DNA from: Magnolia sinica
Taxonomy: Eukaryota > Streptophyta > Magnoliopsida > Magnoliales > Magnoliaceae
Length of the DNA: 64,000 nucleotides
Assembly: GCF_029962835.1 (NCBI RefSeq)
Contig: NC_080588.1
Coordinates: 10,000,001-10,064,000, forward strand
Reading direction: 5' to 3'
The notes beneath the pieces were generated by a model. The model saw only the letters and a list, made by a program, of their open reading frames with translations, was not told the origin of the DNA and did not search any database. The position numbers and the translations under genes are program-made. Below, piece after piece: positions 58,325 to 64,000 of the stretch; positions within the stretch are counted from its first letter, which is position 1, and every line of letters begins with the position of its first letter.

Positions 58325-58692
58325 CTTAGGTAAAAATGAAGCACGTTGAATCATACATGGATTTTCACCATTTCTTTTGGAAGAATAAGAAGAAGAGAAA
58401 AAAAGAGGAGAAGAAAAGAGGGAAGGCAGTGCAAAACATATGAGAGAGGGAGCGTAGTAGAACAAAGATCATCTTGCTAGAACTAGATGTAGGTCATGAA
58501 TGCAAATGTGCGTTAATTTGTAATGTTCATGTGCTTTGCTCTCATGTCCTTCAAAACTATGAAGGAGGTCTTTCTGGAACAAAATCAAAACTACATGGGT
58601 GGTGTTATTTTCATGTATATTACCACTAGCATTGTGTTGCAGAAGTTGCAGTTCACGTAGAAGACATGCTCCGGCGGTTGAGCGAACTCCAT
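23331..58692 (-). CDS. CRC: CRABS CLAW-like YABBY transcription factor, seven exons, 32-kb intron
   Basis: Nuclear DNA-binding protein. In flowering plants CRC/DL-type YABBY genes act in carpel (and in eudicots nectary) development. Exons: 58692-58624, 58106-57978, 56942-56846, 55961-55913, 23988-23913, 23809-23753, 23459-23331. Lengths 69, 129, 97, 49, 76, 57 and 129 join in phase to 201 codons plus stop, and all six introns are GT-AG. The C2C2 zinc finger uses C15, C18, C39 and C42 (spacing 2-20-2). The HMG-like YABBY domain covers about residues 98-145 ([17 protein letters not shown], then [20 protein letters not shown]). The [15 protein letters not shown] stretch, EHVFYV before the finger and a Ser/Thr-rich linker before PPEKK point to CRC rather than other YABBY clades. 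No stop or frameshift was seen. Intron 4 is 31,924 bp and full of nested transposons. Whether it is spliced in vivo needs RNA data. Confidence 0.9.
23460..23752. mobile_element. Intron 6 with MITE-derived sequence
   Basis: Holds words of the MITE family (caggtgggccacaccatatg, catggcccaaagttcagtcc). A MITE remnant therefore lies within 100 bp upstream of exon 7. Confidence 0.45.
23753..23809 (-). CDS. CRC: CRC-like gene, exon 6
   Basis: 57 bp in phase 0 between attgacag and gtaaat. Reads [19 protein letters not shown]. The Trp-Ala start directly after AAKN is the family norm (AAKNWA), which fixes the acceptor. Confidence 0.85.
23913..23988 (-). CDS. CRC: CRC-like gene, exon 5 (YABBY domain core)
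   Basis: 76 bp; reads [20 protein letters not shown] then MAAKN, the most conserved YABBY signature. It is 31.9 kb from exon 4 but completes the split Lys115 codon exactly (AA|G). Acceptor tctacag, donor gtacat. Met135 stands where the family usually has Ala or Thr. Confidence 0.92.
24130..25260. other. Repeat-derived DNA, partly LTR-like
   Basis: No coding region. The sub-stretch 25070-25115 (accccaaaatcatatatt...taactcattccgg) resembles positions 33025-33068 and 40003-40035 in the LTRs of the LARD-like element. The motif actatttatagt also recurs here. Probably an eroded LTR of a related element. Confidence 0.35.
25262..26460 (+). mobile_element. Copia retrotransposon remnant
   Basis: A 3' LTR-end-like stretch (about 25262-25459) is followed by tggtatcagag (25462-25472), the primer-binding site for initiator tRNA-Met. 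After a hAT insertion comes the gag start (26166-26260, [18 protein letters not shown]). After a deletion there is a short GAG-pre-integrase piece (26389-26442, [17 protein letters not shown]). The rest of the element is missing. Strand + is antisense to the CRC-like gene. Confidence 0.7.
25490..26117. mobile_element. hAT-type non-autonomous element
   Basis: The 8-mer gttgggaa stands at 25482-25489 and 26118-26125, the 8-bp target duplication of hAT elements. The ends are imperfect inverted repeats (taacgctatacacgaatcga against tagagttgtacacaagtcga in reverse). The interior is rich in gctcgactcgag-like motifs. It lies between the primer-binding site and gag of the Copia remnant. Confidence 0.7.
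26461..27140. other. No gene recognised
   Basis: AT-rich intronic DNA without recognisable domains or repeat ends. Confidence 0.4.
27146..27635. mobile_element. MITE with roughly 50-bp inverted ends
   Basis: The left end (cttctcatgaggtcgagctg...gatgtgtgttgaaaat) is matched in reverse by the right end (tttgacacacatcacggg...agatcgacctcatgagag). The interior (ttaggcatgtcttcacatgg, gggacccatcaaatg) is homologous, in reverse, to the two tandem units at 47390-48085. Confidence 0.65.
27646..27708. repeat. (TA)n then (GA)n microsatellite
   Basis: Compound dinucleotide run directly after the MITE. Confidence 0.9.
27709..28389. other. No gene recognised
   Basis: Intronic DNA without a recognisable frame or repeat end. 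Confidence 0.4.
28390..29100 (+). mobile_element. Probable LTR fragment
   Basis: Contains at least five variants of a short palindromic motif of the form tgtgcgaccgcacaa (about 28430, 28460, 28535, 28565, 28840). Between them lies a promoter-like ggcctataaatacctctc (28617-28634). This build is common in plant LTRs. LTR ends were not fixed. Confidence 0.45.
29203..31131 (-). mobile_element. 5'-truncated LINE with 15-bp target duplication
   Basis: The 15-mer ggatattccaatctt (29188-29202) recurs as ggatattccgatctt (31132-31146), one mismatch. The T-rich start at 29203-29219 is the poly(A) tail of a minus-strand element. Minus-strand frames, broken by shifts, show ORF2 C-terminal parts in order: [19 protein letters not shown] (about 31000-31090), a Cys/His-rich zf-RVT-like stretch (about 30200-30340), and an RNase H tail with [20 protein letters not shown] (29350-29510). 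It lies in sense with the CRC-like gene. Confidence 0.8.
31147..32692 (+). mobile_element. Old Ty3/gypsy element, first part (leader and gag)
   Basis: A damaged plus-strand gag gene. [15 protein letters not shown] at about 31590-31635 is an N-terminal gag-like stretch. From about 32424, in shifting frames, come [40 protein letters not shown] and [20 protein letters not shown], the Retrotrans_gag domain. The frame is cut at 32692 by the LARD-like element and resumes at 43650. Stops and shifts show that it is dead. Confidence 0.7.
32693..36759 (+). repeat. 5' LTR of the LARD-like element
   Basis: 4,067 bp. Starts tgtaacgccccg and ends gggcattaca. A TATA-like tatataag at 34233-34240 precedes a C/T-rich leader and may be the promoter. 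The paired LTR is about 105 bp shorter; one cause is a stretch near 35355-35450 that is missing there. Confidence 0.85.
36763..36774 (+). other. Primer-binding site (initiator tRNA-Met type)
   Basis: tggtatcagagc three bases after the 5' LTR; the standard complement of the initiator tRNA-Met 3' end used by many plant LTR elements. Confidence 0.85.
36775..39682 (+). other. Interior of the LARD-like element
   Basis: A plus-strand frame at 37028-37738 (236 codons) is Pro/Ser-rich at first and ends in a basic stretch ([20 protein letters not shown] at about 37606-37665 and on). I do not recognise it as gag. The rest is AT-rich without domains. Purine-rich polypurine-tract-like sequences occur three times, at about 39152-39166, 39509-39522 and 39667-39681; only the last abuts the LTR. 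Confidence 0.6.
39683..43644 (+). repeat. 3' LTR of the LARD-like element
   Basis: 3,962 bp. Starts tgtaactctctag and ends gggcgttaca. TATA-like tatataag at 41206-41213. Visible substitutions and small indels against the 5' LTR show that the insertion is not very recent; divergence was not computed. Confidence 0.85.
43650..44730 (+). mobile_element. Old Ty3/gypsy element, second part (gag end)
   Basis: Continues gag after the LARD insertion ([11 protein letters not shown] near 43671-43704). Later come [18 protein letters not shown] (about 44052-44105) and a C/H-rich [20 protein letters not shown] (about 44159-44218), typical of the gag end of this gypsy group. It ends with an SHLKRI-type stretch interrupted at 44730 by the Copia element. 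Confidence 0.7.
44731..45341 (+). repeat. 5' LTR of the Copia element
   Basis: 611 bp. Contains about six variants of gctcgaccggtcgtg between 44777 and 44935. The downstream part (taaggtgaatattgaggagt...tgtaatcttcgttttcttca) looks like transcribed R/U5 sequence. Confidence 0.88.
45344..45355 (+). other. Copia primer-binding site
   Basis: tggtatcaaagc two bases past the LTR; one base differs from the usual initiator tRNA-Met site. Confidence 0.75.
45370..45731 (+). pseudogene. Copia gag, N-terminal part
   Basis: Plus-strand frame with [18 protein letters not shown] and [20 protein letters not shown], the N-terminal Copia gag (DUF4219/UBN2-like) region. The frame is cut after the Gly-Ser codons at 45731 by the solo LTR and resumes in the same phase at 49978. 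Confidence 0.85.
46717..46781. repeat. (TA)n microsatellite
   Basis: Long TA run within the solo LTR; shorter TA runs follow at about 46833-46850 and 46880-46893. Confidence 0.9.
47390..48085. repeat. Two MITE-type units in tandem (about 378-bp offset)
   Basis: 47390-47708 and 47768-48085 run in parallel: cacggccccagctgtgggcc, catttgatgggtcccc, aaaatcatgtgaag, ttggtggggcctacctga and gggctggattgtg occur in both in the same order. In reverse, the same family forms the MITE at 27146-27635. Confidence 0.7.
49978..50451 (+). pseudogene. Copia gag, C-terminal part with zinc knuckle
   Basis: Resumes gag after the solo LTR ([12 protein letters not shown]). It carries the CCHC knuckle [14 protein letters not shown] at about 50335-50376, which binds the element RNA. 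The frame ends in TAA at 50449-50451; the polyprotein would normally read on into protease, so this is a nonsense mutation. Confidence 0.85.
50455..51201 (+). pseudogene. Copia protease and integrase start
   Basis: [13 protein letters not shown] at about 50488-50526 is the aspartic protease site; the usual D-S-G triad reads D-S-S, so catalysis is doubtful. Then come the GAG-pre-integrase domain ([17 protein letters not shown]) with CEDCMYGNQ, and the integrase core start ([19 protein letters not shown]). It stops at TGA 51199-51201, a position normally Trp. Confidence 0.85.
51202..51637 (+). pseudogene. Copia integrase core, frameshifted
   Basis: After the stop the integrase continues to an RSDNG motif near 51248-51262. 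A frameshift there leads into [13 protein letters not shown], then [13 protein letters not shown] (the catalytic Glu region) and [11 protein letters not shown] further stop lies at 51635-51637, and the stretch up to 51785 is broken by stops. Confidence 0.8.
51785..52735 (+). pseudogene. Copia reverse transcriptase
   Basis: RVT_2 domain: [56 protein letters not shown] and [17 protein letters not shown] in order. The catalytic box reads YVDN instead of YVDD, so one metal-binding Asp is lost. The frame ends in TGA 52733-52735 just before the normal ...FNMGxAKPV stretch, again a nonsense mutation. Confidence 0.88.
52742..53503 (+). pseudogene. Copia RNase H domain
   Basis: [18 protein letters not shown], then the RNase H motifs [37 protein letters not shown] and [14 protein letters not shown], ending [18 protein letters not shown]. 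The acidic residues are largely present. It ends near the expected place before the 3' LTR. Confidence 0.85.
53573..54194 (+). repeat. 3' LTR of the Copia element
   Basis: 622 bp, preceded by a purine-rich taagtgaggga that may be the polypurine tract. Collinear with the 5' LTR with moderate divergence. Confidence 0.88.
54200..54950 (+). mobile_element. Old Ty3/gypsy element, third part (protease)
   Basis: Resumes directly after the Copia element with [16 protein letters not shown], which completes the YDA.. stretch cut at 44730. The protease region follows: [20 protein letters not shown] and [16 protein letters not shown], where the usual D-x-G active site reads D-N-G. Then come [16 protein letters not shown] and [20 protein letters not shown], all typical of this gypsy group. 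No reverse transcriptase follows, so the element is cut off near 54950. Confidence 0.75.
54951..55912. other. Intron 4, gene-proximal part
   Basis: AT-rich, no recognised domains. A 24-bp unit (aaaataataaaagaatggta and four more bases) is repeated in tandem at about 55753-55800. Confidence 0.45.
55913..55961 (-). CDS. CRC: CRC-like gene, exon 4 (start of YABBY domain)
   Basis: 49 bp; reads [15 protein letters not shown] with split codons for Pro99 and Lys115. Acceptor tgtgcag, donor gtaagaaa. The small size and the phases are, as I recall, those of this exon in other YABBY genes. Confidence 0.9.
56033..56395. mobile_element. MITE in intron 3 (TAGTGCTCCTAGTTGCA family)
   Basis: The left end aatgctcctagttgcaccag...ggacactgg is matched in reverse by ccaagtgtcccaatacaacc...gaccagaactt at the right end. 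Same family as 62606-63016. Confidence 0.55.
56791..56836. repeat. (GA)n microsatellite next to the intron 3 donor
   Basis: On the minus strand it is a CT run starting about 9 bases after the donor of exon 3. Confidence 0.88.
56846..56942 (-). CDS. CRC: CRC-like gene, exon 3 (Ser/Thr-rich linker)
   Basis: 32 codons plus one base. The polar linker includes [20 protein letters not shown], comparable to the Ser-rich linker of Arabidopsis CRC that precedes KPPEKK. The acceptor aatcag follows a pyrimidine tract, and the donor is aaac|gtagat. A (CT)n run starts 9-10 bases past the donor. Confidence 0.85.
56943..57977. other. Intron 2 of the CRC-like gene
   Basis: 1,035 bp. Holds a CAA/CCA-rich run at about 57885-57932 and MITE-like words (gatcaggtggcccacatgtg). 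No extra exon seen. Confidence 0.7.
57978..58106 (-). CDS. CRC: CRC-like gene, exon 2 (second zinc-finger pair)
   Basis: 43 codons starting [20 protein letters not shown]39 and C42 complete the zinc finger. The acceptor is acgcag. Only four bases (aaaa) and cgcag separate a (CT)n run from the exon. The donor is cag|gtcagt. Confidence 0.88.
58107..58623. repeat. Intron 1 with two (GA)n runs
   Basis: 517 bp. (GA)n at 58116-58151 and 58254-58320. The first, read as CT on the coding strand, takes the place of the polypyrimidine tract of the intron 1 acceptor. Confidence 0.8.
58624..58692 (-). CDS. CRC: CRC-like gene, exon 1 (start codon, first zinc-finger pair)
   Basis: Begins [19 protein letters not shown]15 and C18 are the first zinc-ligand pair. 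The start is the ATG at 58692, preceded by a CT-rich leader. Ends in phase 0 at ATGCTAGTG|gtaata. Confidence 0.88.
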
Positions 58693-58790
58693 CACGGCGA
58701 GAGAGAGGGAGAGAGAGAGAGAGAGGGAGAAGTAGAGTGCAGATATTTCTAGAGGGAGGGAGAAGTAGAGTGCAGATATTTCTACTCTCG
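58693..58790 (-). promoter_or_regulatory. CRC-like gene 5' leader: CT-rich with 33-bp tandem duplication
   Basis: Directly upstream of the ATG the minus strand is CT-rich (58693-58735). A 33-bp unit containing gggagaagtagagtgcagat (plus strand) occurs at 58725-58757 and again from 58758. No clear TATA box was seen between the ATG and the MITE at 58855. Confidence 0.5.
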
Positions 58791-58854
58791 TAATAATTCA
58801 CTTCATGCACAGCCTAGTTAAACGGAAGCGGATTGCGTCCTACCCCTGCCTGGA

Positions 58855-59338
58855 CGATAATCAGTCCAGGCAGGGATATTTGGGACCCAGTATGATGTAT
58901 GGATTTTATCCACGCCATCCATCCTTTTTTCCATATCATTTTTGCATATCAAACCAAAAATGAGGTAGATTCAAGGCTTAAGTGGACCACACAGTCGGGG
59001 TTTAACGCTTACCATTAAAAATTTCTTGGGAGATACAGAAGTTTTCGATCAAGCTGACATTTGTGTTTTCACTCATCAGGTCTATATGACATTATGAATA
59101 GGTTGGATGGAAAATAAACATCACGTTAGCTCTAGGATGGTTTCAACGGTGGGTATAATTATCACATTATATTTATCAATTTTTGTCCTATAAACTAAAA
59201 TGACCCATTTTGAGCTTTGGATCTTTATCAATTTTGGTCCCGTATACTAAAATGTTCTGAAAAATTGGATGGACGGCGTGGATAAAACATATAGATCACG
59301 TTGGGCCCCACAGAGCCCCTGCCTAGACGGATTATCCT
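58855..59338. mobile_element. MITE about 160 bp upstream of the CRC-like start codon
   Basis: The left end (gataatcagtccaggcaggg...tttgggacc) matches the right end in reverse (gataatccgtctaggcaggg). The interior has the family words (aatgaggtagattcaaggc, cgatcaagctgacatttgtg, tcacgttgggccccacagag). A hairpin cctgcctggac / gtccaggcagg sits at 58847-58874. Confidence 0.65.
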
Positions 59339-59339
59339 C

Positions 59340-59990
59340 GAGGGGGCTTCCCGGTTAGACTCTAGACAAGGTCCGCGATACATTGCCGAGATGGAGCATT
59401 TTGAGTCGACACTTCTCCCGATATTTTTAAAATGCTTTTTAAAAAACAAAAGTCAAAAACATTCTGCAGCCCTGTGGAATGAAGAGCTTTCGCAAACGAC
59501 AAAAATAAAACAGCCGGCACATGCCTACGCTGACGCACGTGTGGGATAACTAGGATGTTGGCCGGCCATGTGGGTGTCCTCCAGATATTCTGCACTAGCC
59601 GCGGCAGCAAGCATGACGGGAATTGCTTATGCCCCGGTCACGTGAGATTATTGTGGTTGGAAGCTAAGCGGGGCTACCTATATGCCCCTTGCAAGTTCAC
59701 TTTGCCTGTTAATTTTTAGAAATTGTTAGTGCAGTCACTTTTTACTTCTTTTTTATTAATTAAGTGAGTCTTACTACATATAATTGGTTGTGTTCTTGGA
59801 AGCTGAAAATAAAAAATATAAGTGAATGTGAAGCATCGAGAGATAAATAACAAGTAAATGTACCTCAATGACCTTTAACTCTTAACCCGAAACAACCTAA
59901 ACATTTAAACGGTCTTAAACCTAATAGGTAAATCTTTTATTGATCATCCCTTAAGTTATAGAAATATAAATTAACAATCCTTAGATTGGC
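59340..59990. other. No gene recognised (upstream of the CRC-like gene)
   Basis: Mixed DNA with no supported feature; I found no convincing CArG box by eye. Confidence 0.4.
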
Positions 59991-61290
59991 TTTAAAGGTC
60001 TCGTGTTGCTGAGAAAACTACATAAATTCAGAAACCTTTGGTCCCACCGAAATCGGTTAAAATAAGACAGTATGCTAGGAAAAAATTCTGAGAAATTCAG
60101 TTATAATTGAGTGCCAACTTCGGTCTCACTGAAGATCACCTACGATGTGACTAAAAGTGCACAAATCTGTCCCGTGGCTTTCCTGTTTAAAATCAGCTCG
60201 ACTAAACCTCAATTTGATGATCGAATATAATTCGATGCAACCGAATATTCACTTGATGCGACCGAACACTAGTCATTATTAATTTGTTGGAGCCTTTTTC
60301 CTATAAATGCAACAATCGGATCTTTGTGAAAATGATTGATTTTGGCATTTTAGAGACCGTAATACATCCCAAGCTCTACCAAACCTCATAAACTCTATCT
60401 CAATGAGATTTATGCTCTCTTCTTTGTGATTCTTCTCTCTAACGAGCATTCCAAGATCCCTTACAAGAATACCATGATCTCAAGCCATTTATAGATTTTA
60501 AACACTATTTTTCTTAAGAAATCCAAGTGTATATTAACCTAGCTTTAAAGTGTCCATCAAGTAGAATCTCTTAGGTTTTATAACTTACCATTAATTGAAA
60601 GAGATTCTACTTAGCCTCCCATCACATTAGCGATCACCTCATCGGAACATCACATGTAAGGTGTTTGATCTTTGAGTTGAAGCCTTGACAAAGCATCGGT
60701 ATCACAATCAAGGAGTAAATGAGAGCTAATTGAAATACGGGAGAACATCGATCAAGCAATTTAAGAAGACGCAACAAAAGTGGCTCAATCCAACAAGTAA
60801 GTTGTCATGTGTAAGAGTCTGTATACACTCATTATTCATGTAGAATTGAGTGTAAGAGTTTGAATTACCAAACTCGACTACTTTCTTATGTAGGACCCTG
60901 ACTCTTATGTAGAACTTAAATCAAAGTCATCCTGCAAGCCACCAGACACAAGTGCGTACGTGTTAGTCTCAGTTGGAGTCTCCTATAGATGAAAATGTAG
61001 GTACTTAGATTAAGATCGGGGTTGTTACTTAGCATATAGAAAATTAACTAAAGTCTCTTGCGGAAGCCTCCTTTTTATGTAGGATCGAGGTTCATAGTGA
61101 TCCTATAGAAAACCATATATAGTCTCTTACAAGAACTAGTCTTTATGTAGGATTGTAAAGTTCAGAGGTGAACTTAATTTAAAACATCCGATAGTAAAAT
61201 CCGGTACACTTATGGGTTGAGTGCGTCTGCCGGGAGTCGAGTAGGGAAACCGAAGTACTATAAATGCTTGTATTTCGAATTGTTATTTGA
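59991..61290. mobile_element. LTR-like remnant
   Basis: Repeats of tcccaccgaaatcgg / tctcactgaagatc / gatgcgaccgaa motifs, a TATA-like cctataaatgcaac (60301-60314), and a run of taggatcg / tgtaggaccctgactctta phrases resemble a large Copia LTR. Ends and primer-binding site were not found. Confidence 0.35.
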
Positions 61291-61689
61291 GTATTTTTTT
61301 AATTATGCTTATATGGTGAATATTTAATTATACACGTGCATGATTAGATGAATACTGAGTATTAATAATTAGCACATCCCACATGCACACATATGTATAC
61401 TGTCATGTTTATAAACTAGTTACTTAATTGTCATATCTTTTATAGTTTAAGTGATTAAACCATTTATTAGCTTAAAAGCCCTAGAGTTAATTATCTTACT
61501 TAGTTTAATTTGCATATTAATTTAAGTAAGTAATTTGATTTAATTAGCCATAATATTTAATTAGTCATAATAACTCTCCTCTAAGACATAGTCATCATTC
61601 ATTAACTTTACCAATCTTCTGCGTATAGCCTGTGAGCTCTCTACGTGTAATTTCAAAAACCAAATTTAAATAGGAGCCTAAAAATTAGA

Positions 61690-62045
61690 CATATCGAAAG
61701 CTTGAATGGTCGGCATGAAATATCAGGGATTGAACACTCACCATTGGAAATCTCTCGGGGCTATAAAAGTTTTGTATCAGCGTAATATTTATGCCGAACG
61801 TTTGTGTGGTAAAAAGCCTATGAACAGTTTGGATGGTTTATAAACATCCTGGTCAGCTCCAAGAAGGTTTCTAACGGTGGATGTTTCCGTTCTCATTATT
61901 TCGTATGGTATGGCCCACCTGAGTTTTGTATCTTCCTGATTTTTAGGCTCCTGTTCCATTGTGGTCTTTAAAAACGGATGGAAGGAGTGGATTTTACATG
62001 GGCATCTCGGTGGGCTCCAAATAGCTTCCAATCGCTGGAAATTCC
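61690..62045. mobile_element. GGGCCCAC-type MITE copy
   Basis: Contains gattgaacactcaccattgg, gaacagtttggatgg, tggtatggcccacctgag and catctcggtgggctcc in family order. Confidence 0.5.
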
Positions 62046-62605
62046 TGTGGCCCGGTAACAGGCAACTCGCGTCCCAGTTGACAGCCCTAGGAACGTGGTC
62101 ATCCTCTTTGCAGATATATATGTGCCCCATGTAAAGAGCGGACGCGGATGAACGTTCAGGATCTCATGTACGTTTATTATTTTGGCACGTGTGAGACACT
62201 GGTGTGGCGTTTGGGAGTCGGTTTTTAGCTGACGTGGAGGTACATTACCATATTTTAAACACAATGCCGCCTGAACCGGTTTACACGGGATTCCTGTAAC
62301 CCTGACGTGGTCGGAGACGCTGAATCCTCTGCAACGCCTCGGTGAAACCCACCATGTTCTATATGTAAAATCTAATCCGTGTAACAGGTTCTGTCTTCAA
62401 TTTTAGATCCTAAGCCCAAAAACAATTCAGATACACTTCTTAGATGAGCCACTCCACATGAAACGGTGGGATGGAATGCCAACCATACGTTTGTGTGTGG
62501 GGCCATCATGATGTGTATCTTTCATCAAAGCCATTAATAAGGTGTAAATCACGAGGTTGAGAAATGATACAGAAACCAGCCTGATATGAAACTCCGAGCA
62601 TATAA
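62046..62605. mobile_element. MITE fragments
   Basis: Pieces with gtgaaacccaccatgttcta and ggggccatcatgatgtgtat; ends not resolved. No coding region. Confidence 0.4.
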
Positions 62606-63016
62606 GTTACGGTGCTCCTATTTGCATGGGGACAATTAGATAATCCAATCTATTGATCTAGAATATTGAATCTCTGATACGACGGATACTACTCATCTGA
62701 TCAATAGTCTTCAATATAGATGGTCAGGATTGTTTACAAAAGAACAGGTCAAAACAACAAATTTTTTCGTCTATTTGTTCGATCTCATAACGGATTGCTT
62801 TTGATCATAAAGAAATGATTTTATTAGTCATTTATCACAATCTCATCCATGGCTTGGAAAAAGGATGGCTGTAGAAAATAAGGCCAAGCCACGGATGGAT
62901 TGGATCATTCCACATTACTATTTTTACCTGGTAGCCTATGGAATGACTTAATGGATGGTTCAGATCGAACTATTGACCTGTCCAACGGGTCCAACGCAAC
63001 TAGGAGCACTATAACT
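62606..63016. mobile_element. MITE of the TAGTGCTCCTAGTTGCA family
   Basis: The left end aagttacggtgctcctattt and the right end caactaggagcactataact form an inverted repeat, followed inward by a weaker match (gacaattagataatcc / gacctgtccaacgggtcc). About 410 bp, no coding capacity. Confidence 0.6.
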
Positions 63017-63429
63017 TTTATGTGCTCTGAGAGCACTGAAGCATTTCTCATACTTAAACCCTCCAAAATTAACATGCTGTGATGCGAATTGTATTTTACG
63101 AACTGAGTGGGGATGTCTGTGTCGAAGGCAATGGAAATTCCAGTGCCTGCGCTTCTCATTGGTCCACGTAGTTTTCGATGACTCCTGCGACTCTCCCCCC
63201 ATATACTGTGTGCTACGTAACACAACTTTTAATGTGTGGAATTTCTCTGGCTCAGATTGACTTATGTATTAGTTCAACACCGTCCATCAAAATTTTCAGA
63301 TAGTTTGAAAATAATTTTAGAGCATGAGCTCAAAATCGGGGTATATCCTAAACTTAAATTAACCATGTCACAAAGAGCAATAGGTATTAAACAAACTCCT
63401 GGGGCCAACCATGAGGCTTATTAGCCAAT

Positions 63430-64000
63430 TAATCTTTTCATAAGGTCACCCTTACCTGGATGAGGGTAGAACACAAATATACGCTTGATCAGAGCCTTCT
63501 GCAGCTTGAGAAGTTTTCAATGGTATCATCAATTTCCACTATTTCCTATAGTGTCGCCCACTTGAGCCTTGGATTTACCTCAACTTTGTCTCATGTTATA
63601 AAAGTCATTTGAAAAAAAAATAAAAATAAAATTGAAATGGCTAACGTGGATCTAATATATACATCATGATGGCCACATAAGTACCACAAGAATGAAAAAT
63701 CTGGACGTGTGAAATTTATGTACTACAATGATAATGTATTTCTTAGATTTTACACTGCTCATCCATTTTAAAATCATTTTAGGATATAAGCCCAGGAAAA
63801 GGGCATATCCAAAGCTCGAGTGAACCACATCACAGCAAAATAGTATGAATTAATGCTATTGGTGAAAACTTCTCCAATCCAATAAGGCTATGATCAAGTT
63901 GATATTTATGTTTTTCCTTCATCAGTCCGTTTGACTTTATGAAAAGCTTAGGTGGCAAATAAACATCACATTGGACCATAGAAAGGTTTCAACGTTAGTT
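63430..64000. mobile_element. GGGCCCAC-type MITE copies, cut by the window edge
   Basis: Family phrases ccttacctggatgagggtag, tttcctatagtgtcgccc, tcacgtt-like and gtttccttcatcagtcc-like text, and a final gaaaggtttcaacg at the edge. Two overlapping copies are likely. Confidence 0.45.

Noticed and set aside
58469-58810. A 113-codon minus-strand frame over the CRC start
   Set aside because: It is out of frame with the zinc-finger exon; the true start is the ATG at 58692.

Overview
This window is nuclear DNA of a flowering plant. It has split genes with GT-AG introns, a (CCTAAA)n telomere-like satellite, LINE, hAT, CACTA, Copia and Gypsy transposons, and very many MITEs rich in GGGCCCAC-type words. 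A magnoliid or other early-diverging angiosperm is a guess from general impression only. Most short open reading frames in the window are not genes.

The one gene that looks intact is on the minus strand: a YABBY transcription factor of the CRABS CLAW / DROOPING LEAF type. Its seven coding exons lie at 58692-58624, 58106-57978, 56942-56846, 55961-55913, 23988-23913, 23809-23753 and 23459-23331. They join in phase through six GT-AG introns to give 201 codons. Intron 4 (55912-23989) is about 31.9 kb and is filled with nested transposons, so a coding sequence of about 0.6 kb spreads over 35.4 kb.

Layout. 1-3151: MITE-rich DNA ending in a CACTA terminus. 3152-9385: degenerate telomere-like array with higher-order structure, broken by a CACTA remnant (7801-8715). 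9386-12500: two more CACTA 3' ends and microsatellites. 12718-19880: a complete CACTA element with 12-bp terminal inverted repeats and TGA target-site duplications, inserted in a MITE. It has no visible transposase but carries intron-bearing fragments of host genes: DXR (plastid isoprenoid pathway), a GTG/COLD1-type membrane protein, a MATE transporter, and others I do not recognise. 20254-21439: 5'-truncated LINE with a 16-bp duplication. 21440-23200: MITE cluster and a dispersed repeat. 23331-58692: the CRC-like gene. 58693-64000: its 5' flank, with a MITE about 160 bp upstream of the start codon, an LTR-like stretch and more MITEs.

Inside intron 4 the history reads from target-site duplications. 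An old Ty3/gypsy element (pieces at about 31.2-32.69, 43.65-44.73 and 54.2-54.95 kb) took in two elements: a 10,952-bp retrotransposon with about 4-kb LTRs and no recognisable coding interior (LARD-like, 32693-43644, duplication GTTCG), and a Copia element (44731-54194). The Copia gag gene was later split by a 4,246-bp solo LTR (45732-49977, duplication AGCGT). A minus-strand LINE (29203-31131), a hAT element (25490-26117) inside another Copia remnant, an LTR fragment and a MITE fill the rest. The LTR elements whose strand I could read all lie antisense to the host gene.
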